A stretch of DNA of 37,115 nucleotides. It comes from Clostridia bacterium. Its GTDB lineage: Bacteria; Bacillota; Clostridia; Oscillospirales; CAG-272. The stretch is taken from positions 1-37,115 of the forward strand of contig JAGCJI010000070.1 in NCBI GenBank assembly GCA_017648085.1, in the 5' to 3' direction. This document shows, piece after piece, positions 25,047 through 32,832 of this stretch. The stretch's first letter is position 1; every line of letters begins with the position of its first letter. The translations under genes and the position numbers were made by a program. The notes beneath the pieces are model-generated. The model did no database searches. It was not told where the DNA came from and was given only the letters and a program-made list of their open reading frames with translations.

Positions 25047-25056
25047 CTTTGATACT

Positions 25057-25085
25057 ATTATAATACACTTATTATGAAAAATCAA
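25057..25085 (-). promoter_or_regulatory. Promoter of mraZ and the division cluster
   Basis: On the minus strand TTGATT (25085-25080), 17 bp, TATAAT (25062-25057). The leader to mraZ is about 90 bases and contains the MraZ boxes. Confidence 0.72.
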
Positions 25086-25159
25086 TAGTTTTTTGAAAAA
25101 AATATTAAAAAAATTCTTTTTTAAATTAGGAAAGTAAAAAAAGATAAAAAAGACTTCCA

Positions 25160-25182
25160 TTTTAACAAATTTTGTGTTAAAA
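25160..25182 (+). promoter_or_regulatory. Perfect inverted repeat over a likely promoter
   Basis: TTTTAACA (25160-25167), seven bases, TGTTAAAA (25175-25182). TAAAAT at 25178-25183 could be a -10 with a weak TTCCAT -35 17 bp upstream, so a protein bound here would cover the promoter of the next gene. The orientation of the half-sites is opposite to that of a Rex box. Confidence 0.5.
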
Positions 25183-25209
25183 TATCGTTAGAAAATGAGA
25201 GGTAATTGT

Positions 25210-25548
25210 ATGGGACTGTTTACAAAGCTGTTTGGACTTAATAAAAATCCCGAAAGTTACGCCTTCCGCCTTGAACGCGCGAGATCATTACACGGGCAGG
25301 CGGTCAAGTACGTCACCGAGCATCGCAATGATAACGAAGATGTAATAGGCAGGGGTGGTTCACTTGCTTTGCACGGAGAGACCTTTATTGTGGATTCCTC
25401 GGGGGAAAGGCTGTTTTCCTGCTATGTAAAAGACCTTGAGGCGAATAATCTTATGAGCGGTGACGGCGTAGTCATAACCGGACCGGATTTGTTACACGGC
25501 GGTACTCTTCGCACGATAACCGTGCATTTCGTATATTACAGAAGATAA
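25210..25548 (+). CDS. Uncharacterised 112-residue protein upstream of ispD
   Basis: I do not recognise this protein. It is soluble, with a basic helical start (MGLFTKLFGLNKNPESYAFRLERAR is the overall character, not a known motif) and a C-terminal half that alternates in a beta-like way (ETFIVDSS, LFSCYVKD, GVVITGPD, ITVHFVYYRR). There is no signal peptide or membrane segment. The start is ATG 25210 after GAGAGG; an ATG at 25195 overlaps that site. It is 16 bp upstream of ispD, so the two are probably co-transcribed. Confidence 0.7.
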   Translation: MGLFTKLFGLNKNPESYAFRLERARSLHGQAVKYVTEHRNDNEDVIGRGGSLALHGETFIVDSSGERLFSCYVKDLEANNLMSGDGVVITGPDLLHGGTLRTITVHFVYYRR

Positions 25549-25564
25549 TTTTGGAGGTGCGGCT

Positions 25565-26248
25565 GTGAGTCGTGTCGGAGCAATTATTTTAGCTGCCGGG
25601 TGCGGCAGCCGTATGAATATGGATACCACCAAGCAGCAGCTCGTTTTGGGTGGTATGAGCGTTTTAAAAAGAACCGTCGGCACGTTTGCTCGCTGCGATA
25701 AGATTTCCGAGATAATCGTCGTTGCACGGGCAGAGGAGCTTCAGTTTGCAAAGGATGAGGTTTTTGAATTTGATAAGGTGTCCGCGGTGGTTATAGGTGG
25801 GCAAACCCGTCTTGAATCGGCAAAATGCGGATTTTCGGCACTCGGCGGTAATGTTGAATACGTTGCAATACACGATGCGGCACGGTGTCTCGTTACCGAC
25901 GGGGATATATGTGCCGTTATATCGGATGCCGAAAAATACGGGGCAGCAACCGCAGCGTGCCGTGTAACCGATACGGTTAAAAAAGTTGACCGGAACGGAA
26001 AAATTATCTGTACGGTAAACCGCGACGAGCTGGTAACGGTGCAAACGCCTCAAATTTTCAAGACCGATCTCTATAAAAAGGCAATTAAGTACGTTTCTGT
26101 GTCGGATTTATCCGTAACCGACGACAATATGCTTATGGAGAAGATAGGTGTCGACGTGCATTGTACGTTTACGGGCACGAAGAACATTAAGATTACAGTC
26201 CGCGACGACCTTGCTTATGCAAAATTCTTGTTGAACGGAGATAACTAA
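25565..26248 (+). CDS. ispD: 2-C-methyl-D-erythritol 4-phosphate cytidylyltransferase
   Basis: IspD joins CTP and methylerythritol phosphate in the MEP isoprenoid pathway. The 227-residue protein has the CTP-binding loop ILAAGCGSRM (8-17) with the following KQ pair, GGQTRLES, a HDAAR motif (about 103-107) and the late TDD segment (about 203-205). It starts with GTG at 25565 after a strong GGAGGTG. Its stop touches the ATG of ispF, so both MEP enzymes are made together. Confidence 0.95.
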   Translation: MSRVGAIILAAGCGSRMNMDTTKQQLVLGGMSVLKRTVGTFARCDKISEIIVVARAEELQFAKDEVFEFDKVSAVVIGGQTRLESAKCGFSALGGNVEYVAIHDAARCLVTDGDICAVISDAEKYGAATAACRVTDTVKKVDRNGKIICTVNRDELVTVQTPQIFKTDLYKKAIKYVSVSDLSVTDDNMLMEKIGVDVHCTFTGTKNIKITVRDDLAYAKFLLNGDN

Positions 26249-26731
26249 ATGGCTAAATTCAGAATAGGACACGGCTATGACGTGCACAAGCTTGTCCCCG
26301 ACAGAGCTCTGATACTGGGCGGCGTTGACGTTCCGCACACTATGGGACTGCTCGGTCATTCCGACGCCGACGTTCTTGTCCACGCAATAATGGATGCAAT
26401 AATCGGTGCGCTCGGCGAGGGTGATATAGGACTCCATTTTCCCGATACATCCGCAGAGTATAAGAACATATCAAGCATGGTGCTTTTGTGCCGCGTAGCC
26501 GATATTATGCAGTCGCGAGGGGCGAGCATCGGTAATATTGATGCAACGCTCGTTCTTCAACGTCCCAAAGTTCGTCCTTATATAGAAAATATGAGAAAAA
26601 ACGTGGCCGAAGCACTAAATTGCTCGTGCGACGAAATCAATATTAAGGCTACTACAGAGGAGAAACTCGGTTTTACGGGACGTGAGGAGGGGGTTGCGGC
26701 GCACTCCGTCGCACTTCTCGTGCTGGAGTAA
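26249..26731 (+). CDS. ispF: 2-C-methyl-D-erythritol 2,4-cyclodiphosphate synthase
   Basis: IspF forms the cyclic diphosphate two steps after IspD. The 160-residue protein is of normal length. The zinc ligands D11, H13 and H45 are present in GYDVHKL and HSDADVLVHA, and the C-terminal TTEEKLGFTGREEG motif is complete. The ATG at 26249 directly follows the ispD stop. IspE, the step between, is not in the window. Confidence 0.97.
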   Translation: MAKFRIGHGYDVHKLVPDRALILGGVDVPHTMGLLGHSDADVLVHAIMDAIIGALGEGDIGLHFPDTSAEYKNISSMVLLCRVADIMQSRGASIGNIDATLVLQRPKVRPYIENMRKNVAEALNCSCDEINIKATTEEKLGFTGREEGVAAHSVALLVLE

Positions 26732-26745
26732 AATCGGAGAAGGCA

Positions 26746-26846
26746 AGTGGATACGGCAATAACCGAGGAACATCCTTTACTTTATTGTCGATACCGTACC
26801 ACTCGCCCGGAGTAAGACTCTATATCAGTATACGCAACTGATTTTT
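26746..26846 (+). ncRNA. Candidate structured leader RNA before rpe
   Basis: The gap between ispF and rpe folds well. AGTGG (26746-26750), a bulged A and TACGG (26752-26756) pair with CCGTA (26794-26798) and CCACT (26799-26803). CAATAA (26757-26762) pairs with TTATTG (26782-26787), leaving TCGATA unpaired on one side. A small hairpin GAGGA-ACA-TCCTT caps it. ACTC at 26801-26804 can instead pair with GAGT (26810-26813), which can also pair with ACTC (26817-26820), so exclusive states are possible. A weak terminator follows. No known riboswitch class fits by eye. Confidence 0.45.
26824..26846 (+). terminator. Weak intrinsic terminator before rpe
   Basis: ATCAGT (26824-26829) and ACTGAT (26837-26842) form a 6-bp stem with a 7-base loop, followed by TTTTT. 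It can end ispDF transcripts or act as the expression platform of the leader RNA. Confidence 0.5.
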
Positions 26847-26892
26847 AAATGCTACATCATTTGATAAAATAAAAGATGGAAAGGAAAAGAAA

Positions 26893-27537
26893 ATGATTAA
26901 AATTTCACCCTCTGCACTTGCATGCGACTTGACAAAAATGGGAGAAGAGCTCAATGAGATCAAGCTTGCCGGAGCGGATATGATACACCTTGACGTTATG
27001 GATGGGGTTTTCGTGCCCAACAGTTCATTTGGACTCGCGGTGCTTGAGGCTCTGCGTAAGAAGTCGGATATGTTCTTTGACGTACACCTTATGATCGTAA
27101 ATCCCGAAAAGTACGTTGAACGCTACATAACCGAGTGTGGTGCAGATCTTGTAACCTTTCACCTTGAAGCTACCGACGAGGTGGATTTCTGTATTGACAC
27201 CATTAAAAAATACGGCAAAAAGGCTGCGATTTCCATAAAGCCGAAAACACCCGTTGAGGCGGTATATCCATACCTCGACAGATGCGATATGGTACTTATA
27301 ATGACGGTTGAGCCCGGCTTTGGCGGTCAGTCCTTTATGCCCGATATGCTCGATAAGGTAAGATCCTTAAGGGGAGAGATCAAGCGCCGTAATCTCAACG
27401 TAGATATCCAGGTTGACGGCGGTATCAATGCTACGACCGCCAAGCTTGCAACGGAGGCGGGAGCAAACGTTCTCGTGGCGGGAAGCGCAGTATTTAAGGC
27501 GACCAACAGAAAAGCGGCAATCGATGCCTTGCGCTAA
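26893..27537 (+). CDS. rpe: Ribulose-phosphate 3-epimerase
   Basis: Rpe interconverts ribulose 5-phosphate and xylulose 5-phosphate in the pentose phosphate pathway. The 214-residue TIM barrel has the metal ligands H32 and D34 in HLDVMDG (32-38), H65 in DVHLM (63-67) and D175 in VDGGIN. EPGFGGQ (140-146) binds phosphate. The start follows GGAAAGGAAAAG. Rpe usually sits in Firmicutes with rsgA and thiN; here it stands alone behind a structured leader. Confidence 0.96.
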   Translation: MIKISPSALACDLTKMGEELNEIKLAGADMIHLDVMDGVFVPNSSFGLAVLEALRKKSDMFFDVHLMIVNPEKYVERYITECGADLVTFHLEATDEVDFCIDTIKKYGKKAAISIKPKTPVEAVYPYLDRCDMVLIMTVEPGFGGQSFMPDMLDKVRSLRGEIKRRNLNVDIQVDGGINATTAKLATEAGANVLVAGSAVFKATNRKAAIDALR

Positions 27538-27551
27538 AAAAATAAAAAAAG

Positions 27552-27580
27552 CAGGTTGGCGAAAGTCAACCTGTTTTTTT
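27552..27580 (+). terminator. Terminator between rpe and ruvB, bidirectional
   Basis: CAGGTTGGC and GTCAACCTG form a 9-bp stem with one G-U pair and a GAAA tetraloop, followed by eight T residues. An A run on the other side gives the minus strand (ruvB end) a T run as well. Confidence 0.92.
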
Positions 27581-27593
27581 ATTCTGCCTGAAA

Positions 27594-28676
27594 TTAATTA
27601 TCCAAATCCATTATATTTTGCCCGTTTATTTGTGCGCCGTTTGTAGCCGAGGGCACGAACGGAATTCCGAGATGCTCGTATGCCAAACGGGTAACACAGC
27701 GTCCACGAGGCGTGCGTGCAAGGAAGCCGATTTGCATAAGATAGGGCTCGTAAACGTCCTCTATCGTGATTGCCTCCTCACCGATAGTTGCGGCAAGAGT
27801 GTCAAGTCCGACGGGTCCACCGCCGTAGTATTTGATTATCGCCTCAAGCATACGCCTGTCTACGTTATCAAGTCCGAGCTCGTCTATATCAAGCGCGTTA
27901 AGTGCCATCTTGGCTATTTCCGAGGTGATAGTGCCGTCACCCTTTACAAGTGCAAAGTCGCGAATTCTCTTTAGCAGTCTGTTAGCGATACGTGGTGTAC
28001 CTCTTGAACGCGAGGCAATTCTGTACGCGCCCTCCTCGGTTATTTTTATTTCAAGTATATCTGCCGAGCGCTTAACAATTTCGCCCAGCTCCTCGGGCGT
28101 GTAAAGCTCCAGCTTCAACAGCACTCCGAATCTGTCACGGAGCGGGGTAGTGAGCTGTCCGGCTCTCGTCGTAGCACCGATAAGGGTGAATTTCGGTATC
28201 GGAAGTCTGATTGAGCGCGCGCTCGGTCCTTTACCGATTATAATGTCAAGCGCGTAGTCCTCCATTGCGGGATAGAGAATTTCCTCTACCGCTCGAGAAA
28301 GACGATGTATTTCATCGATAAAAAGCACGTCTCCCTCGGCGAGATTTGTCAGTATGGCTGCCAAATCGCCCTGTTTTTCTATCGCGGGGCCGGATGTCGT
28401 CCTTATGTTAACCCCCATTTCATTTGCAATGATCGTTGAAAGGGTGGTTTTTCCAAGGCCGGGAGGGCCGTAGAGCAAAACGTGGTCAAGTGCTTCGCCG
28501 CGCATTTTTGCGCTCTCTATGTAGACCTCAAGGTTTGATTTTGCCTTTTGCTGTCCTACGTATTCCGCGAGCGTTTTCGGGCGGAGCGAGTTTTCGACCT
28601 CTGCATCCTGCGTAGCGTTATATTCGTTGGAAATTATTCGGTTTTCAAAGTCAAATTCGTTTGCTTCCTGTATCAT
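27594..28676 (-). CDS. ruvB: Holliday junction branch migration helicase RuvB
   Basis: RuvB is the AAA+ motor of the RuvABC resolvasome. The 360-residue protein has Walker [10 protein letters not shown] (70-78), Walker B with DEIH (121-124), GATTRAG as sensor 1, and a winged-helix C terminus with the [11 protein letters not shown] and ARTPRGR segments. It lies 17 bp after ruvA on the minus strand and is the last gene of its unit. Confidence 0.97.
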   Translation of the reverse strand: MIQEANEFDFENRIISNEYNATQDAEVENSLRPKTLAEYVGQQKAKSNLEVYIESAKMRGEALDHVLLYGPPGLGKTTLSTIIANEMGVNIRTTSGPAIEKQGDLAAILTNLAEGDVLFIDEIHRLSRAVEEILYPAMEDYALDIIIGKGPSARSIRLPIPKFTLIGATTRAGQLTTPLRDRFGVLLKLELYTPEELGEIVKRSADILEIKITEEGAYRIASRSRGTPRIANRLLKRIRDFALVKGDGTITSEIAKMALNALDIDELGLDNVDRRMLEAIIKYYGGGPVGLDTLAATIGEEAITIEDVYEPYLMQIGFLARTPRGRCVTRLAYEHLGIPFVPSATNGAQINGQNIMDLDN

Positions 28677-28693
28677 AAAGGCTTCCTTTCAGA

Positions 28694-29299
28694 TTATCTT
28701 CCCGCAAGCTTTTTAAGTGCAGCCTTGATTATTTCTCCAACGTCGCCGCCGGCGGTATCAAGTCCCTTTAGGGCGTTAAGCACGGTGTTTTTATCGTAAC
28801 CCAGCACCATAAGTGCCTCGGTAGCCTCCGACAAAACAGAATTAGTCGGCATATTGATAGGTGTATCGATCTTTGAGCCTGCGCTCATCATATCCTTGGA
28901 TATCTTATCCTTGAGCTCGAGAACTATTCTTGCAGCTGTTTTAGCACCTATTCCGGGGGCTTTAGAAATTGCCTTGACGTCCTCGGTGCATACCGCGAGT
29001 GAAAACCTGTCGGGCGACATTGTGGAAAGAATGTTTATTGCCGCTTTAGGACCAACGCCGCTTACCGTGATAAGCTGATTAAAGCACGCGCGCTCCTCGT
29101 TGGATCCAAATCCGAAAAGCTCGATTCCATCCTCGCGTACTGCAAGATGGGTGTAGAGCTTAACCTTATGATTAAGCTTGTTAACAAGCATATCCGAGGT
29201 GGTAAGGCTTACGGTGAGCTTGTATCCCACACCGCCGCAGTCAATTACGCAGGTGGTTGCATCTCTGTATTCAAGGTTTCCGTTCAAATAGTAATACAT
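28694..29299 (-). CDS. ruvA: Holliday junction DNA-binding protein RuvA
   Basis: RuvA binds four-way junctions and docks RuvB. The 201-residue protein has the N-terminal OB domain (MYYYLNGNLEYRD, then GVGYKL), two helix-hairpin-helix motifs (VSGVGPKAAINIL and APGIGAKTAARIV), and the flexible C-terminal domain that contacts RuvB. I chose ATG 29299, because family members start with this short strand, and AAGGA lies about ten bases upstream. An in-frame ATG at 29332 would add 11 odd residues and lies inside the DUF951 frame. Confidence 0.94.
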   Translation of the reverse strand: MYYYLNGNLEYRDATTCVIDCGGVGYKLTVSLTTSDMLVNKLNHKVKLYTHLAVREDGIELFGFGSNEERACFNQLITVSGVGPKAAINILSTMSPDRFSLAVCTEDVKAISKAPGIGAKTAARIVLELKDKISKDMMSAGSKIDTPINMPTNSVLSEATEALMVLGYDKNTVLNALKGLDTAGGDVGEIIKAALKKLAGR

Positions 29300-29318
29300 A
29301 AATATCCGATCCTTAAGT

Positions 29319-29522
29319 CTATATTGTGTCATGACCCTGCGAGATAACGCGCTTGATCATTTTCTCAAGCTTCTCGCGTGGCAACGTAAGATCGCGTCCG
29401 CAGCCGCAGCATATGATCCTCACGTCGCTGCCGCCCCGTGCTACTCAGAAGCAGTCGGAAGAGCAGGGGTGCTTTTTTTTCAGTATTAAATTATCGCCTA
29501 CGTTAAAGGAAATAATAGCCAT
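29319..29522 (-). pseudogene. DUF951-family small protein interrupted by an in-frame TGA
   Basis: Upstream of ruvA the minus strand encodes a 67-codon DUF951 protein, a small likely metal-binding family of Firmicutes. It begins at ATG 29522 with GGAGG four bases upstream. It shows VGDNLILKKKHPC, then a TGA at codon 26 (29447-29445), then GGSDVRIICCGCGRDLTLP and a helical end. In relatives this position is usually serine, glutamate or threonine; TCA to TGA needs one change. The frame is otherwise conserved, so the break is recent or a base-call error. Confidence 0.75.
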
Positions 29523-29550
29523 ACTGCCTCCACAAAACGCCTTTAAGGAT

Positions 29551-29579
29551 ATTATAACATACTTTGCGCCAAAAGTAAA
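29551..29579 (-). promoter_or_regulatory. Promoter of DUF951-ruvA-ruvB
   Basis: Minus strand TTTACT (29579-29574), 17 bp, TATAAT (29556-29551), with TG in the extended position. It stands back to back with the ruvC promoter. Confidence 0.68.
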
Positions 29580-29623
29580 GCGCGTAGGCGTATTTTATTT
29601 AAAAAGTATGCGCGTGCGAAATA

Positions 29624-29652
29624 TTGACAAAATCAAACGGGTGTGATATACT
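29624..29652 (+). promoter_or_regulatory. Promoter of ruvC
   Basis: A consensus TTGACA (29624-29629), 17 bp, TATACT (29647-29652), with TG at 29644-29645. It is the best -35 in the window and should be strong; it may also drive the methyltransferase, ECF and truA genes downstream. Confidence 0.8.
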
Positions 29653-29687
29653 AAATTGATATAAAATATTTGTTTTAAGGTTGCAGA

Positions 29688-30188
29688 ATGATTATACTTG
29701 GCATCGACCCCGGACTTGCTATAGTCGGCTGGGGTGTTATAGAGAGCGTAAACGGAAGAATGCGCCCGATAGCCTACGGAGCTATTACCACCCCCGCTCA
29801 TACGGATGTAGAGGCGCGCCTTCTTATGATACAAAACGATCTTGAAAGCATCATAGAAAAATACAGGCCCGACGAGATGGCGGTTGAGGAGCTGTTTTTT
29901 AATACGAATATAACCACGGCAATAGCGGTTGCGGAGGCAAGAGGCGTTATTCTTTGCACCGCACATAAGCTTGGCGTTAAAATAAGCGAGTACACGCCCC
30001 TTCAGGTAAAGCAGGCGGTGGTAGGCTACGGAAAGGCGGAGAAGCATCAGGTAATATCGATGGTAACCACGATTTTAAAGCTAAAAGCACCACCGAAGCC
30101 TGACGATACGGCGGATGCCGTTGCTATTGCAATTTGCCACGCGCAGTCCAGCTCGTCGGCAATGTCAAAATATTTCAACAAAAGATAA
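29688..30188 (+). CDS. ruvC: Crossover junction endodeoxyribonuclease RuvC
   Basis: RuvC cuts Holliday junctions within the RuvABC complex. The 166-residue RNase-H-fold protein has its four acidic active-site residues: D7 in GIDPG, E67 in VEELFFN, and D140 and D143 in DDTADA. GYGKAEKHQV is the usual DNA-contact segment. The ATG at 29688 follows TTAAGG. It is split from ruvAB and transcribed the other way from a shared divergent promoter region. Confidence 0.96.
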   Translation: MIILGIDPGLAIVGWGVIESVNGRMRPIAYGAITTPAHTDVEARLLMIQNDLESIIEKYRPDEMAVEELFFNTNITTAIAVAEARGVILCTAHKLGVKISEYTPLQVKQAVVGYGKAEKHQVISMVTTILKLKAPPKPDDTADAVAIAICHAQSSSSAMSKYFNKR

Positions 30189-30200
30189 TTAGGAGCATCT

Positions 30201-31064
30201 ATGTGGGTAGCAGATAAATGGCAGGATTACACGGTAATTGACACCTCGGGCGGCGAAAAGCTGGAGCGGTGGGGAAAATACACCCTCGTAAGACCCGATC
30301 CGCAAGTTATTTGGAAAAGTGAAAAAACGAACTCGCTGTGGGAGCACGCCGATGCCAGCTACAAGCGGAGTAAATCCGGTGGCGGCGCGTGGAGTCAGAA
30401 CAGACTTCCCGAATGCTGGAATATATCCTACCGTGACCTTAAATTTCAAATTAAGCCTATGGGCTTTAAGCATACGGGACTTTTTCCCGAGCAGGCGACG
30501 AACTGGGATTGGTTCTCCGCGCTGATTAAAAATGCGAGCAGGCACATCAGCGTTTTAAATCTTTTTGCCTACACCGGCGGTGCAACGGTTGCCGCGGCAG
30601 AGGCGGGCGCTTCGGTTTGCCACGTTGATGCCTCGCGCGGAATGGTCGCGGCGGCAAAGGAAAATGCAAGGCTATCAGGACTTGCGGAAGCACCGATACG
30701 CTATATCGTTGACGATTGCAAAAAGTTCATAGAACGTGAGATAAGACGGGGCAGAAAGTACGATGCTATTATTATGGACCCGCCATCGTACGGCAGAGGT
30801 CCTACCGGCGAGGTGTGGAAAATTGAGGAAAGCATTGATGATTTTGTCGCGCTTTGTGCAAACGTCCTCTCGGATAAGCCTCTGTTTTTCCTATTGAATT
30901 CGTATACCACGGGGCTTTCTGCATCAACTATGAAATACATCACCGACGTAAGACTCCTCACCTCACACGAGGGTATAAGTGAGGCTGATGAGATCGGCTT
31001 GCCGGTTCTTGAGAGCGGACTCGTTTTGCCGTGCGGTTCAAGCGTGCGAGTCACCTTTAAATAA
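30201..31064 (+). CDS. RlmI/RlmL-like class I SAM-dependent rRNA methyltransferase
   Basis: A 287-residue protein of the COG1092 type (RlmI/RlmK-like). The SAM loop is in VLNLFAYTGGATVAAAEAG (first part 118-126), then HVDASRGMVAAAKEN, VDDCKKF, and the catalytic MDPPSYGRG motif (about 190-198). There is no N-terminal PUA domain, unlike RlmI itself, and no THUMP domain. The substrate is probably a base in 23S rRNA, but this is inference. The start follows TAGGAGC; the gene sits 12 bp after ruvC. Confidence 0.85.
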   Translation: MWVADKWQDYTVIDTSGGEKLERWGKYTLVRPDPQVIWKSEKTNSLWEHADASYKRSKSGGGAWSQNRLPECWNISYRDLKFQIKPMGFKHTGLFPEQATNWDWFSALIKNASRHISVLNLFAYTGGATVAAAEAGASVCHVDASRGMVAAAKENARLSGLAEAPIRYIVDDCKKFIEREIRRGRKYDAIIMDPPSYGRGPTGEVWKIEESIDDFVALCANVLSDKPLFFLLNSYTTGLSASTMKYITDVRLLTSHEGISEADEIGLPVLESGLVLPCGSSVRVTFK

Positions 31065-31084
31065 ACTTGAAAGGTATTCACAAA

Positions 31085-31972
31085 GTGGATAAAAGCAGTA
31101 TTATCAAGGTAGAAAATTTATCCTTTACCTATGCGGATGCCGAGGAGAGTGTGGGCATCAAAAAGGAGCTTCCAGCCCTTTCCGACGTTTCCTTTTCTAT
31201 ATCGCAGGGTGAGTATGTCGCGGTGCTCGGACACAACGGCTCGGGCAAATCTACTCTCGCAAAGCTACTCAATATGATTTTAGTTCCCACCTCCGGCAAA
31301 ATCTATATTGACGGTGTTGACGTTACAGCTCCGGATTTTACCGAGGATGACGTGTTTAACGTTCGCCGCAGTATAGGTATGGTATTCCAGAATCCCGACA
31401 ACCAGCTTGTCGCCACCGTGGTTGACGAGGACGTAGCCTTTGGTCCGGAAAATCTTGGGCTTGCACGCGAAGAGATCGTAGAGAGAGTAAAAAGCTCGCT
31501 GGAGCTTGTGGGAATGTCCGAATATTCCTCACACGCACCGCACAAGCTTTCGGGCGGTCAGAAGCAAAGGGTGGCTATTGCGGGAATTATCGCTATGAGG
31601 CCAAAGGTAATGATTTTTGACGAATCTACCGCAATGCTTGACCCCCTCGGTCGACGCGCAGTTATCGACATTATGGAACGGCTCAATCGCGAGGAGGGCA
31701 TTACCGTAATAAATATAACGCATTATATGGAGGAGGCTGCCAGAGCTGATCGCGTAATCGTTATAAACGACGGTAAGCTTACACTTGACGGCAGTGCAAA
31801 GGACGTATTTTTTGAGGTTGACAAGCTTCACAAAATGGGCCTTGAAGCACCGCAGGGGCGCGAGCTTGTGCACGCGCTAAACAAGCTCGGATTTAAAATC
31901 GACGCTGCGGCACTTTCGGAGAAGGAATGCACCGAGGCAATAATTAATTACTTAAAGGAAATCGACGTATAA
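31085..31972 (+). CDS. ecfA1: ECF transporter ATPase EcfA1
   Basis: One of two ABC ATPases that power the shared energy-coupling factor module for vitamins and metal uptake. From the GTG at 31085 (AAAGGT upstream) the protein has 295 residues, with Walker A GHNGSGKST (49-57), Q-loop QNPDNQ typical of EcfA, LSGGQKQR, and Walker B with IFDESTAMLDP. An in-frame TTG at 31067 has no ribosome binding site. Its stop overlaps the ecfA2 start by one base (TAATG). Confidence 0.93.
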   Translation: MDKSSIIKVENLSFTYADAEESVGIKKELPALSDVSFSISQGEYVAVLGHNGSGKSTLAKLLNMILVPTSGKIYIDGVDVTAPDFTEDDVFNVRRSIGMVFQNPDNQLVATVVDEDVAFGPENLGLAREEIVERVKSSLELVGMSEYSSHAPHKLSGGQKQRVAIAGIIAMRPKVMIFDESTAMLDPLGRRAVIDIMERLNREEGITVINITHYMEEAARADRVIVINDGKLTLDGSAKDVFFEVDKLHKMGLEAPQGRELVHALNKLGFKIDAAALSEKECTEAIINYLKEIDV

Positions 31973-32832
31973 TGAATATACTTGAGCTAAAGGACGTTTC
32001 CTACGTTTACAGCAAGGGGACTCCGTTTGAGAAGGTTGCGCTTGATAACGTCAGCGTTTCCTTTGAGAGCGGAAAAATTACCGGGCTTATCGGTCATACC
32101 GGCTCCGGAAAATCCACCCTGGTAAATCTGCTTAACGGTTTATACAGACCTGCATCGGGAACGGTTCTTTTGAATGGTAAAAATATTTGGGAAAAGCCAA
32201 AGGAAATAGGAAAAATAAGATACCGCGTCGGCTTGGTTATGCAGTATCCGGAATATCAGCTCTTTGACGAAACCGTACGGCTTGATATAGGCTTTGGACC
32301 GAGAAATCAGGGGCTTTCGGAGACGGAGGTCGAGGAGAGAGTAAGTGAGGCAGCAGAGTTTGTAGGCATTGACTGTGAGTTGCTTGACAAATCCCCCTTT
32401 GAGCTTTCGGGCGGTCAGAAGCGCAGAGTAGCTATAGCGGGTATTATCGCTATGCGACCGGACGTCTTGGTGCTCGATGAGCCCGCGGCAGGCCTTGACC
32501 CTAGGGGAAGGCGTGAGATACTTGGCGGACTTTCAAGGTACGTGCGCGAGCGTGATGCTTCCATTATTCTTGTCAGTCACTCTATGGAGGATATGGCGTA
32601 CTATTGCGACGATGTTGTGGTAATGAGCCGTGCGAAGATCTACAAGACGGGAAGCGTGGAAGAAATATTCTCCGATGCGGATTCTCTATCCGGAATCGGA
32701 CTTGACGTGCCAATGGTGTCTAAAATTGCCGCAAATCTCAAACGAGCAGGCGTAGCGCTTGACGGTACGCTCTATACGGTTGACGGTGTGAAGGATGCGA
32801 TAATTAAATATATCGGAGGTAGGGTAAAATGA
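31972..32832 (+). CDS. ecfA2: ECF transporter ATPase EcfA2
   Basis: The second ECF ATPase (286 residues). Walker A GHTGSGKST is at 41-49, the Q-loop is MQYPEYQLF (the form usual in EcfA2), the signature LSGGQKRR and Walker B LVLDEPAAGLDP follow, and the C terminus has the EcfA dimer extension. It overlaps ecfA1 by one base and ecfT by four, so the three subunits are made together. Confidence 0.94.
   Translation: MNILELKDVSYVYSKGTPFEKVALDNVSVSFESGKITGLIGHTGSGKSTLVNLLNGLYRPASGTVLLNGKNIWEKPKEIGKIRYRVGLVMQYPEYQLFDETVRLDIGFGPRNQGLSETEVEERVSEAAEFVGIDCELLDKSPFELSGGQKRRVAIAGIIAMRPDVLVLDEPAAGLDPRGRREILGGLSRYVRERDASIILVSHSMEDMAYYCDDVVVMSRAKIYKTGSVEEIFSDADSLSGIGLDVPMVSKIAANLKRAGVALDGTLYTVDGVKDAIIKYIGGRVK

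Noticed and set aside
26746..26846. ZTP, THF or cyclic-di-GMP riboswitch before rpe
   Set aside because: I compared remembered consensus cores; CCGAGGAAC and CGCCCGG are only loosely like the ZTP core and the required neighbouring elements are missing.
29445..29447. Selenocysteine at the DUF951 TGA
   Set aside because: DUF951 proteins are not known selenoproteins, the position is not cysteine in relatives, and I see no convincing SECIS-like hairpin right after the TGA.
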